DNA of 22,100 bases from CAZFQG01 sp964520785. GTDB lineage: Bacteria; Planctomycetota; Planctomycetia; Pirellulales; Thermoguttaceae. Under the pieces are notes generated by a model. That model was not told the origin of the DNA. It did no database searches and saw nothing but the letters and a program-made list of their open reading frames with translations. The stretch covers positions 1 through 22,100 of the forward strand of contig CAZFQG010000104.1 of assembly GCA_964520785.1 (NCBI GenBank), given 5' to 3'. Below, piece by piece: positions 15,184 through 22,100 of the stretch. Each line of letters starts with the position of its first letter. The first letter of the stretch is position 1. Both the position numbers and the translations under genes were made by a program.

Positions 15184-15208
15184 CTGGGGGACACGAAAAA
15201 CCCCCCAG
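15184..15208 (+). terminator. Possible stem-loop after the VanZ-like gene
   Basis: CTGGGGG (15184-15190) and CCCCCAG (15202-15208) form a perfect 7-bp GC-rich stem around an 11-nt loop, 20 bp after the stop codon. No T-tract follows, so intrinsic termination is doubtful. Confidence 0.4.
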
Positions 15209-15354
15209 ACCATCCAAAACTCCTCATTTCCTCGATGCCGCGAAACGGTTCAAGTCGCATTCTCCACTGAACCGACACTATGAGCGCGGAGTACCATGCC
15301 GCATGTGGATGCCGTAGGTCGATTTTTCGGAGATATGAAGCGATTTTACTAGGC

Positions 15355-16761
15355 ATGCGAGGTCTGAGAACGGTTCTTTCCTCCTCATCCGAGAAGGCGG
15401 TTCGCGCCGTGGGAATCCCCTTCCGAGCGATCGTGATACTCCTGGTATGCGCTTCCCCCGGGTTGGCGGTCGTTCCGGCGACGCGGCAAACCCTTTTATC
15501 GCTTCCGTTTTCCTTGCCGGAAGACGAATTGAACCGCCAATATCCGGATGAAATCTTGCTTTTCGTCGCCCTGAACGGGAATCCGAATTGGGACTTCGTC
15601 TCTAGAACCACGCCGGACGCCGGCCGATTCGTTTACCGCGCCCGAGTGGACGGTGAATACCAGTTTCTCATCCAAGCCGCATTTCGGGCCGAGGACGGAA
15701 CTCCTTACACGAGAACGCTCGGCCGTCGCCAGGTTCTGGTTGATACGAGACCACCGCGAGTCCTGCTCAAGGGAGACCGCCGCGCCGGTGGTGAAGTGAG
15801 CGTTGCGTGGCAGGTCGAGGATCGTAGCCTCGCGGACGATTCGTTGAAACTGACCTACCGCGTCGGATCCGACGGCCACTGGCAGCCGGTCGCGATCGAC
15901 CGCGGCGGCGTAATGCGCACCGAGCAGACCGAATCGGGACGCGTGAAGTGGTGGGTGGGCGAGTCGGACCGGACCATCGAAGTCCGTGGAGAATTCACGG
16001 ATCGCGCCGGCAACTTAGCCGTGTGCCACTGCCAGTTGGAGTCCGGTACCGAGGACCGCGCGGCGCCGATTCAGTCCGTCTCGCGGGTAGGGCAATCGAC
16101 CCCGACACGTCCAAGCGTGATTCGAAGTCTCGAGTTCGACGTGGAATATGACATAGAAGGAATCCCGCCGGAAGCGGTTCGAGACGTGGAACTGTGGGTA
16201 ACGCCGGACGAGGGCGCGACCTGGCTACACCTGGCATCGGACCCCGATCGCACCAGCCCGGTGACGGCACGGTTGCAGGCGGAAGGCCGTTACGGTTTTA
16301 GAATCGTCGCCAGGGCGGACGAGGGCGAAGCGACATTTGCGCCGGCATCCGGAACGCCGCCGGAATTCCTCGTCGAGATTGACGTGACTCCGCCGGACGT
16401 TCGTCCGACTTCGGCTCGCCGCGAAGAGGACGGGGCGCTGCGAGTGACATGGGAAGCGACCGATGCGCGGATGGGCGGCGATCCGATCTCTCTCTTCTTC
16501 GGCCCATCACCCGCGGGGCCCTGGACGGAGCTGGTGACTCGGCACCCGAATACGGGCGTTTTCTCGTGCCCATCGGGGCCTCGGACGAATGAAGCAGTCT
16601 TCTTACGGATCGAGGCGACCGATGAGGCGGGAAACGTTGGTTCTTGCGTCGCGGATCACCCCATTCCATTCGAGATCGCGCCCCCGACGGCCCGAATTCG
16701 TTCTATTCGTCCACTCGAACGAGCGACTGCGCGTTCCGGCCAAACTCCCTCACATCGTTAG
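15355..16761 (+). CDS. Secreted protein with repeated beta-sandwich (Ig/fibronectin-like) domains, function unknown
   Basis: 468 residues from ATG 15355. The frame also offers ATG 15280 and GTG 15409, and the GTG would place the signal peptide (IPFRAIVILLVCASPGLAV) right at the N-terminus, so the start is uncertain. After the export signal come at least three similar beta-rich units. Each has a V-D-T/V-T-x-PP-R/D linker (VDTRPPRVLL, EIDVTPPDVR) and closes with a D-E/R-A-G-N phrase (FTDRAGNLAVC, ATDEAGNVGSC). These linkers are typical of tandem Ig-like domains in surface proteins. No catalytic motif is visible and the C-terminus lacks an obvious sorting signal. It ends 8 bp before the recombinase ATG on the same strand, so the two may share a transcript. 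Confidence 0.7.
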   Translation: MRGLRTVLSSSSEKAVRAVGIPFRAIVILLVCASPGLAVVPATRQTLLSLPFSLPEDELNRQYPDEILLFVALNGNPNWDFVSRTTPDAGRFVYRARVDGEYQFLIQAAFRAEDGTPYTRTLGRRQVLVDTRPPRVLLKGDRRAGGEVSVAWQVEDRSLADDSLKLTYRVGSDGHWQPVAIDRGGVMRTEQTESGRVKWWVGESDRTIEVRGEFTDRAGNLAVCHCQLESGTEDRAAPIQSVSRVGQSTPTRPSVIRSLEFDVEYDIEGIPPEAVRDVELWVTPDEGATWLHLASDPDRTSPVTARLQAEGRYGFRIVARADEGEATFAPASGTPPEFLVEIDVTPPDVRPTSARREEDGALRVTWEATDARMGGDPISLFFGPSPAGPWTELVTRHPNTGVFSCPSGPRTNEAVFLRIEATDEAGNVGSCVADHPIPFEIAPPTARIRSIRPLERATARSGQTPSHR

Positions 16762-16769
16762 GTTATCCC

Positions 16770-17717
16770 ATGAAACGCCGGCTCCTCGACCGTATGAAGG
16801 AGGCCCGGCCGCGATCGGCGGCGGGGAATTCCACTGCCGCCCGGGTGGCGAGTTTCGTCGAGTACGCCGCGAACGAATGCCATTTGGCCGAGAACACGGT
16901 TTCCGCCTACCGGCGCGACCTCCGGCGATTCACGACGTGGTGCGCGACCCGAAACGTGGCCTCGCTTTCGGTCAAGGACTTGGCCGACTATGCCAATTGG
17001 CTGCACTCGCACGCGTTCGCCCCGGCCACGATCGCGCGGCACCTGGCATCGCTGAAGGTGTTCTTCCGATACTTGCAGCTCGAGGGAGTTCTCCGGGAAA
17101 ACCTCGCCGAGCTTCTCGGTAGCCAGAAGCTTTGGGAGCGCGTCCCGAAGATACTCACGCCGGACCAAGTGGGGCGCCTTTTCGAGAGCCCCAAGCCGTA
17201 CGATCCCCTCTGGCGGCGCGATCGGGCCCTGCTGGAATTGCTTTACGCCACCGGATGCCGCGCGTCCGAGGTCTCGAACATGCAAAGGGTGGACGCCCAC
17301 CTCGATCTCGGTCAGTGCGTCTGCCGCGGCAAGGGAGACAAACAGAGGATCGTCCTCCTCGGTGCGCGGGCCAAGGCGGCCGTCGAGGCTTATTTGGAGC
17401 ATGAACGTCCGGTATCGGCCGAAAAGCGGCCCGACGATCCCCCTTGGTTGTTCCTGTCGTACCGTGGCCGACGCCTGCGCCGAGAACGGATATGGGAACT
17501 TCTCAAACGATACGCGTCGCGGGTGGGCGCGCCGAAAGACATCAGTCCTCATACCCTCCGACACAGTTTCGCGACGCACCTTCTCGCGGGGGGCGCAGAC
17601 CTGCGCCAGGTTCAGGAAATGCTCGGGCACGCCAGCATCGCGACGACTCAGATCTACACCCATGTCGACCCCACGCGGCTCAAGGCGATCCACAAGCGAT
17701 TTCACCCTCGCGGGTAG
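16770..17717 (+). CDS. XerC/XerD-type tyrosine recombinase
   Basis: 315 residues, a normal size for XerC/D (about 300). The N-terminal SAM-like DNA-binding domain (about 22-105, with ENTVSAYRRDLRRF) precedes the catalytic domain. All six catalytic residues are present: R164 (ATGCRASEV), K188 (RGKGDKQR), H261 and R264 (HTLRHSFATHLL), H287 (LGHASIATT) and nucleophile Y296 (QIYTHV). These enzymes resolve chromosome dimers at dif sites with FtsK; XerC and XerD cannot be told apart safely here, although LLYATGCRASE and the SPHTLRHSFATHLL phrase are common to both. ATG 16770 is chosen because it starts 8 bp after the previous stop and gives a standard N-terminus. A 66-bp fragment of dockerin coding sequence sits 5 bp after its stop codon. 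No attachment sites flanking an element were found, so a housekeeping role is preferred. Confidence 0.9.
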   Translation: MKRRLLDRMKEARPRSAAGNSTAARVASFVEYAANECHLAENTVSAYRRDLRRFTTWCATRNVASLSVKDLADYANWLHSHAFAPATIARHLASLKVFFRYLQLEGVLRENLAELLGSQKLWERVPKILTPDQVGRLFESPKPYDPLWRRDRALLELLYATGCRASEVSNMQRVDAHLDLGQCVCRGKGDKQRIVLLGARAKAAVEAYLEHERPVSAEKRPDDPPWLFLSYRGRRLRRERIWELLKRYASRVGAPKDISPHTLRHSFATHLLAGGADLRQVQEMLGHASIATTQIYTHVDPTRLKAIHKRFHPRG

Positions 17718-17722
17718 CGGAC

Positions 17723-17788
17723 AGTACCGACCTGGACATCATCCGCGCGGCCTGGGGGCAAACCGTCAGCGGCGGCGCGCCGGACGGC
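17723..17788 (+). repeat. Orphan copy of a 66-bp dockerin-coding direct repeat
   Basis: These 66 bases are identical, as read, to 18796-18861, which encode STDLDIIRAAWGQ and the next nine residues within the dockerin of the PEP-CTERM protein downstream. Here they stand alone, without the upstream GDLNGDG half, immediately after the recombinase gene. Flanking bases differ on both sides. In frame the copy reads on into unrelated sequence and stops near 17902, so it is a gene fragment. Confidence 0.9.
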
Positions 17789-17890
17789 CCCATTCGATTG
17801 CGGCTGGCGGCCCCCCCAAGTCCGGTGAACCGCCTCGATGAATCGCCGGAACAAATGGTCAATTCGAGGGGAATCTACTGGTTTTTCCGG

Positions 17891-17920
17891 TCAAACGGTT
17901 GAAAACCGCCGGTCGTTTGA
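17891..17920. other. Nested inverted repeat upstream of the PEP-CTERM gene
   Basis: Outer arms TCAAACG (17891-17897) and CGTTTGA (17914-17920) are perfect. An inner CGGTT/AACCG pair (17896-17900 and 17904-17908) could form an alternative small hairpin. The element ends 59 bp before the ATG at 17980, where an operator or leader structure could sit. Apart from it and the orphan 66-bp repeat, nothing is seen in the gap 17718-17979. Confidence 0.45.
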
Positions 17921-17979
17921 TTCCAATGCGGTGCATAGAGTACCGAGTTTCATTTTTTCCAACAAGAAGGAGACCGAAC

Positions 17980-19017
17980 ATGCACAAGTTTTTTGCGGTG
18001 CTTACCCTCGTCCTCTGTGCGGCATCGCCCGCGTTTGCCGATTTGGAGGTTTATCTTCCACTCGACGGCAATCTGAACGACGCAAGCGGCAACGGGCGTA
18101 ATGGAACCTTGATCAACGGACCGAACGGAACGAATGCCTTCACGGCGGCGCAGGTCGGCCAGGGGTTGGATCTCGGGATGATCGACGAGAGCAGGGAGTT
18201 TCTGGAAGCGACCAAGACCGGCGGCGACTACGTCGCGATCAACTACACCCTGCCGGATACCGGCACGATCGCGCTTTGGTACCAGAAGTTCCCGGATTTC
18301 CCCTACCATTTCGAAAGCATCTGGGACGTCAGCGGCTCGTCCAGCAAACCATGGGACAACTGGGAATGCTGGATTGACAGGGGCAGTACGTCGACTCTCT
18401 GGCATCGGGGAGCGGATGGTGAAGACGGACGATGGGGCCAGGCGGAGGTAAAGGTCAGACTGAATGAACTCTATCCCGGCGACTATCTGGGGCGCTGGTA
18501 CCACATCGCGGTCACCTGGGAAAAGACCTCGGCCGATCGGATGGCTATGGACATGTACGTCGACGGGGAACTGGTCGACGACAACCCGACCGCCTGGTGG
18601 CAGGCGCCGGGCCACACTTTCTATCTCGGCGGCGGCAACGACGGAAACACGTACGGCGTCGGTGTCTGGGATGAAGTGGCCATCTGGTCCACGCGTCTGG
18701 ATTCCGGACAGATTTCGAATGTCTACAACGACGGCGTTCTTGCGTGGAACTTGGCCGGGCTCCCCGGGGATCTCAACGGCGACGGATTCGTCAATAGTAC
18801 CGACCTGGACATCATCCGCGCGGCCTGGGGGCAAACCGTCAGCGGCGGCGCGCCGGACGGCGATCCCACCGGCGACGGCATCGTCAACAGCGCGGACTTG
18901 GACGTCGTCCGCGCCAACTGGGGAAGAACGGCGGCGGCGGCCGTCCCGGAACCGACCGCACTCCTGCTGCTCCTTGCCGCTTGCGGAGCCGGTCTCTTTG
19001 CCCGGCGGATTCGGTAA
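17980..19017 (+). CDS. Secreted LamG-like protein with dockerin repeats and PEP-CTERM sorting signal
   Basis: 345 residues. ATG 17980 follows AAGGAG at good spacing; in-frame upstream starts lack both a signal peptide and a ribosome site. The signal peptide is 1-20 (ending SPAFA). A concanavalin/LamG-like beta-sandwich (about 22-258) includes the motifs GTIALWYQ, RWYHIAVTWE and WDEVAIWSTRL. Two dockerin type I-like calcium loops follow: GDLNGDGFVNSTDLDIIRAAW (263-283) and DPTGDGIVNSADLDVVRANW (295-314). The protein ends with PEP-CTERM: VPEP (322-325), a hydrophobic helix and a basic ARRIR end. PEP-CTERM proteins are recognised by exosortase and delivered to the envelope. No exosortase gene is in the window. 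It converges on the WD40 gene with only 4 bp between stop codons. Confidence 0.88.
   Translation: MHKFFAVLTLVLCAASPAFADLEVYLPLDGNLNDASGNGRNGTLINGPNGTNAFTAAQVGQGLDLGMIDESREFLEATKTGGDYVAINYTLPDTGTIALWYQKFPDFPYHFESIWDVSGSSSKPWDNWECWIDRGSTSTLWHRGADGEDGRWGQAEVKVRLNELYPGDYLGRWYHIAVTWEKTSADRMAMDMYVDGELVDDNPTAWWQAPGHTFYLGGGNDGNTYGVGVWDEVAIWSTRLDSGQISNVYNDGVLAWNLAGLPGDLNGDGFVNSTDLDIIRAAWGQTVSGGAPDGDPTGDGIVNSADLDVVRANWGRTAAAAVPEPTALLLLLAACGAGLFARRIR
18796..18861 (+). repeat. Parent copy of the 66-bp direct repeat, inside the dockerin
   Basis: Encodes residues 273-294 of the PEP-CTERM protein. The other, identical copy is at 17723-17788, 1073 bp upstream in the same orientation. Recombination between the two would remove the promoter, signal peptide and LamG domain of this gene. 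Confidence 0.9.
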
Positions 19018-19021
19018 GCCC

Positions 19022-22000
19022 TTACTTCGCTTCCTCGAGTAATCTTGGATAACGGTAGTAGGTCTGGAGAACGAGAGTGACGGACACCGTGGAATAGAGC
19101 CGCCCGCCCATGTTGCCGTATAGGTAATGCCGGTAGTGCCAACTCCCTTTCTCCGGGCCTTCCGTTTCTTGTTCCGGGAGGACTTTTTCCAGGTAGGCCT
19201 GATTCCAGTCCTCCCAATCCTTTCCCCCCAATTGAAACAGCAGTTGGGAGAGAGTCACGCTCGTTTCCGGGTCTTCCAATGCCCAACCCTCCTCACGGAA
19301 TCGGGAGATTCCCTTCATGAGGGCCGCGTTGTCCGGTTTGCACCCAAGAAGCAGGCGAAGGTACAACCCGGCGGCGTCATGCCGGCTGCCTTCCGCGGAA
19401 TCGTCCCTCTTCGGGTGGTACCGGCTGCCGCCATCATACTGCACGGAGTCCAGAAACCGTGTCGTGCGCCGCTGGACGTCCTGAGTCAGAAACCCCCCGA
19501 CGAACAGGAATCTGATTTGCGAGAGCGTAACGTGGAGATCTCCGGGGCGCCGGATTTGGTATCCGTTCCATCCACCGCCGGCCGTGTCTTCCGCGGCAAG
19601 CGAGAATGCCGCCAATTGCTGGACGATCGGCTGGAGCCGTTTGTCGCCGCTGAGGGCCAAGGTTTCCGTGAAGGCAAGCGCTCCGAGCGGATGCGTACTT
19701 GCCATTTCCCCCCCCTTCCAGAGTGAACCGCCGATCGGCCTGCCGCGGACCTTCTCCGGTTTGATCGCCGCTCCGAGGAAGTCAAGACCGCGAGCGACGA
19801 CCGCCTTGTACTCTCCGGACCGGTGCGTGTTTCCCGTCGCCAAAAACGGTAGAAGTGCCATCGCCGTCGCGGCGTTTCTCGCGTCGCGGCGGTTTCCGGT
19901 ATCGGTGGCTTTGCCCTTACGCTCCGGGTGTAGACCATGATCGAAGTTCCACCCCCCGTCCGAAAATTGGACCGCGGCGAGCCACTGCAGCGCCTGCTGG
20001 ACCGCCCTTTCCGACTCGACGGTTCCCCCGAACCGTTTGAGCAGGCCAGCGCGGTACCGGTCGTCTCGCCACTCGGCCAGCGTAGCCCGCTTCGGCAAGG
20101 GGAGTTTCTTCTGATCGACGACTTGGGCGACCTTATCGCGCAGGAGTCTGGCTCGCGGGAGGAATTCCTTACCGGCTTCCTTCTGCGAAAGCGCGTACAA
20201 AGCGACCGAGAGCCGCTTGGCGTCTTCGTGCCGCCCTTCATCCAGGAGCAACTGCAGGACCTTTTCCTCGATGAGGAAAACGCAAGCCGCCGCCTGTTCT
20301 CGCTGAAACACTTTCGAAGCGCACTCCACTAGCATATCCAACGTCAGACTCTCGGCGTCGCACTCAAAGGTTCCGCCCAGCCTGTTCACCGCCTCGATCA
20401 TTCCCTCGACGTCTCCCGAATCCCGGGATTCCCGAGCCGCCGCCTCGAGAAGAACGTAGTAGTCCTCCGGCGTGTCGGACACCCTTCTGGCCGCCTCCAG
20501 GAGTGACTTGGCCACTTTCTGCTTCTCGGGGAGCGTCCGTCCGCGGCTCAATTCGTACGGTTCGAGAAGCCTCTCTTTCACCGCCGCGACCGTTGTCTCG
20601 TCCGGAACCGGAAGAAGCGAGTTGGGAACCGGAGCGTCCGGAGCGAGAGGTTTGACCCGGCCGGTCAGGGCGTCGTCGGGAACCGTCGGCGTCTTCCAGG
20701 CTCGCACCGTCGCGTCCATCGAGAGCGAAAACACGGTTTTTCCGTCCGGCGAAAACCCGACCGCCGTCACGGGACCCTCGTGGCCGACGAGTTGTCCCCA
20801 TGGCCGCCCCTCGGTGCATTGCCACAAGCGGACGGAGGAGTCGCCGCCGCAAACCGCGCCCAGTGCGGACTGCTCGTGTACCGCGATTCCTTGGAGGGGT
20901 TTCTGGCCCGGCGCGAACGGCCCCAAAACGAAACGGGGCTGCGGATGGAAAACGGTGATCGCTCCGTCTTCGGTTCCGGCGAGAATGAGATTCTCGCGCG
21001 CCGCCGCAATGGCGCGAACCGCGCCGCGACCGGTGTGAAGCAGCTCTTTCTTCGAATCATCATGGACGTCAAAGGCGAGGATGTCGCCGTCGTCCAACCC
21101 GGCGACCACGACGTCACGACGTGCGAAGAATGTCAGCGACCGGGCGACTTTTCCGTCGAGTTCCATCGAGCGTATCGGCTTCGCTTCCGGCACGTTCCAT
21201 ATCCGGATCGCTTTTCCTTCCGCGTCCAAGGAGACGAGAACCCGCCCCAGCCGGTTAAACGCCAAGCCGACCACCGCCGGACCATCTCCGACGAACCGGC
21301 AGACCTCTTTCTCCGAAAGAAGGTTCCAAACGCGAATCGACCCGTCCGCGCCGCCCAGGGCGACGAACCGCCCACTCGGACCGAACTCGACCGCGGTAGC
21401 GCCTTCGACACGGATCAGCTCGTTCAATCTCGCGACCAGTTCCCCGAGCCTCGCCGAAACGGGCTCGGCGTCGCCTTTCGCCGCCGCGAAGAACCGCGCC
21501 GGGGCCGGCCGGGACCCACTGCCCGCGATCGCCAAAATCGCATAGCTCGGATTGACGGCCATTGTTTCCGATTCGTCTTGAAGCCGGACGAGAACCCCCT
21601 CGTCCGGCCTGGAAGCGTGAAACCAACGGGCTCCCTCGAACAAATCGGACAGCGAGGCCTCCACCGGGCCTTCAGGGACCCGATCCGTTGCCGCCTCGAT
21701 CTCTGGGGGCTCGACGTCCGGAGCCCCGCCCGCGATCTCCCCGGGGACCGTGGACTCTTCCCCAGCGGGGTTTTCCGGGGACGGCTCGCGCGGAACGCCG
21801 GAATTCGGATTTCCCGCGGATTCCTTCGGCCGATTCTCTTTGCGAGACTCGTGGGGGTCGGTCTTCCGAGCGGATTCGGGAGGAACGGGTAGTCCCTTCG
21901 CGGAAGGAAACATCGCTCGAAGCGTGAATAGAACGGCCGCCAGAAGGAGGAGAAGGGCGACCGTGCCTACGACGGTCCCGAGAACGACCCGTCGTCCGCG

Positions 22001-22078
22001 CCGCGCCGAACCGCGAGGAGGCGGCGCTAAAACGTTCGGCAGGGGTTCTTCGAACTCCGGTTCCGCGTCCTCCTCCAT
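19022..22078 (-). CDS. Membrane-anchored WD40-repeat protein with C-terminal terpenoid-toroid (squalene cyclase-like) domain
   Basis: 1018 residues from ATG 22078. The frame stays open upstream to the window edge (seven more codons, no stop) and the only purine-rich site is too close to the ATG, so the true start may lie outside. Layout: a cytoplasmic acidic/basic N-terminus; one membrane helix (31-53); a Pro/Glu-rich linker (60-140); WD40-like repeats (about 225-465, e.g. GSIRVWNLLSE, AIRIWNVPEA, SSVRLWQC, GHEGPVTAVGFSPDGKTVFS, ATVRAWK); a helical region (495-655); and an alpha-alpha toroid (690-1015) with AVQQALQWLAAVQFSDGGWNF, related to prenyltransferase/squalene-hopene cyclase repeats. 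The DxDD cyclase acid motif is not seen, so a cyclase reaction is not implied; a scaffold or polymer-binding role is more likely. It faces the PEP-CTERM gene, 4 bp apart. Confidence 0.78.
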   Translation of the reverse strand: MEEDAEPEFEEPLPNVLAPPPRGSARRGRRVVLGTVVGTVALLLLLAAVLFTLRAMFPSAKGLPVPPESARKTDPHESRKENRPKESAGNPNSGVPREPSPENPAGEESTVPGEIAGGAPDVEPPEIEAATDRVPEGPVEASLSDLFEGARWFHASRPDEGVLVRLQDESETMAVNPSYAILAIAGSGSRPAPARFFAAAKGDAEPVSARLGELVARLNELIRVEGATAVEFGPSGRFVALGGADGSIRVWNLLSEKEVCRFVGDGPAVVGLAFNRLGRVLVSLDAEGKAIRIWNVPEAKPIRSMELDGKVARSLTFFARRDVVVAGLDDGDILAFDVHDDSKKELLHTGRGAVRAIAAARENLILAGTEDGAITVFHPQPRFVLGPFAPGQKPLQGIAVHEQSALGAVCGGDSSVRLWQCTEGRPWGQLVGHEGPVTAVGFSPDGKTVFSLSMDATVRAWKTPTVPDDALTGRVKPLAPDAPVPNSLLPVPDETTVAAVKERLLEPYELSRGRTLPEKQKVAKSLLEAARRVSDTPEDYYVLLEAAARESRDSGDVEGMIEAVNRLGGTFECDAESLTLDMLVECASKVFQREQAAACVFLIEEKVLQLLLDEGRHEDAKRLSVALYALSQKEAGKEFLPRARLLRDKVAQVVDQKKLPLPKRATLAEWRDDRYRAGLLKRFGGTVESERAVQQALQWLAAVQFSDGGWNFDHGLHPERKGKATDTGNRRDARNAATAMALLPFLATGNTHRSGEYKAVVARGLDFLGAAIKPEKVRGRPIGGSLWKGGEMASTHPLGALAFTETLALSGDKRLQPIVQQLAAFSLAAEDTAGGGWNGYQIRRPGDLHVTLSQIRFLFVGGFLTQDVQRRTTRFLDSVQYDGGSRYHPKRDDSAEGSRHDAAGLYLRLLLGCKPDNAALMKGISRFREEGWALEDPETSVTLSQLLFQLGGKDWEDWNQAYLEKVLPEQETEGPEKGSWHYRHYLYGNMGGRLYSTVSVTLVLQTYYRYPRLLEEAK

Positions 22079-22100
22079 CGCCTCTCGCAGCCGACGGTCA

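Noticed and set aside
16758..17705. Minus-strand open frame of 315 codons
   Set aside because: It mirrors the tyrosine recombinase, where all catalytic residues are on the + strand.
16770..17788. Integrated mobile element driven by the tyrosine recombinase
   Set aside because: No tRNA gene, flanking attachment repeats, excisionase or cargo were found. The 66-bp repeat is coding sequence of a dockerin, not a typical attachment core.

Overview
The window reads as a high-GC bacterial chromosome segment, most likely from a planctomycete or a close relative. The inference rests on gene content: secreted sialidase/LamG proteins, a Tat-exported sugar isomerase-like protein, a LamG-dockerin-PEP-CTERM protein, a membrane-anchored WD40 plus terpenoid-toroid protein, a divergent UvrA, a bacterial SET-domain protein, loosely packed genes and a TTG start. 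No rRNA, tRNA, CRISPR array or intact insertion sequence was seen.

Left part (1-4373). A long minus-strand gene runs off the left edge. It encodes an exported sialidase-like propeller followed by a LamG domain and the start of another glycosidase-like domain. Between it and an enolase-superfamily gene (3015-4373, + strand, with a near-consensus sigma70-type promoter) lies a wrecked Na+/Ca2+ exchanger-family gene.

Central part (4374-8304). This is the most interesting region: a secreted Gly/Arg-rich protein, a histidine kinase whose periplasmic sensor carries a Gly/Arg-rich insertion of the same kind, and an NtrC-type response regulator with an intact GAFTGA motif. A correctly spaced -24/-12 (sigma54) promoter sits just upstream of the secreted protein gene, and two related inverted repeats lie further upstream. 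The arrangement resembles the ZraP/ZraS/ZraR logic of a periplasmic effector, a sensor and a sigma54 activator, but with an unrelated-looking effector. It suggests an autoregulated envelope-sensing module.

Right of that (8305-13791). A second sialidase and a Tat-exported TIM-barrel sugar isomerase/epimerase-like protein continue the glycan-degradation theme. The 3' end of the latter is cut short by a 20-bp unit repeated three times. A divergent UvrA-family gene follows on the minus strand.

Right end (13792-22100). Genes encode a SET-domain methyltransferase, a VanZ-like membrane protein, a secreted multi-domain beta-sandwich protein, a XerC/D tyrosine recombinase, and a LamG-dockerin-PEP-CTERM protein. 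A perfect 66-bp copy of part of the dockerin coding sequence is stranded 5 bp after the recombinase stop codon. The window closes with a large convergent minus-strand gene for a membrane-anchored WD40/helical/terpenoid-toroid protein that may start beyond the right edge.
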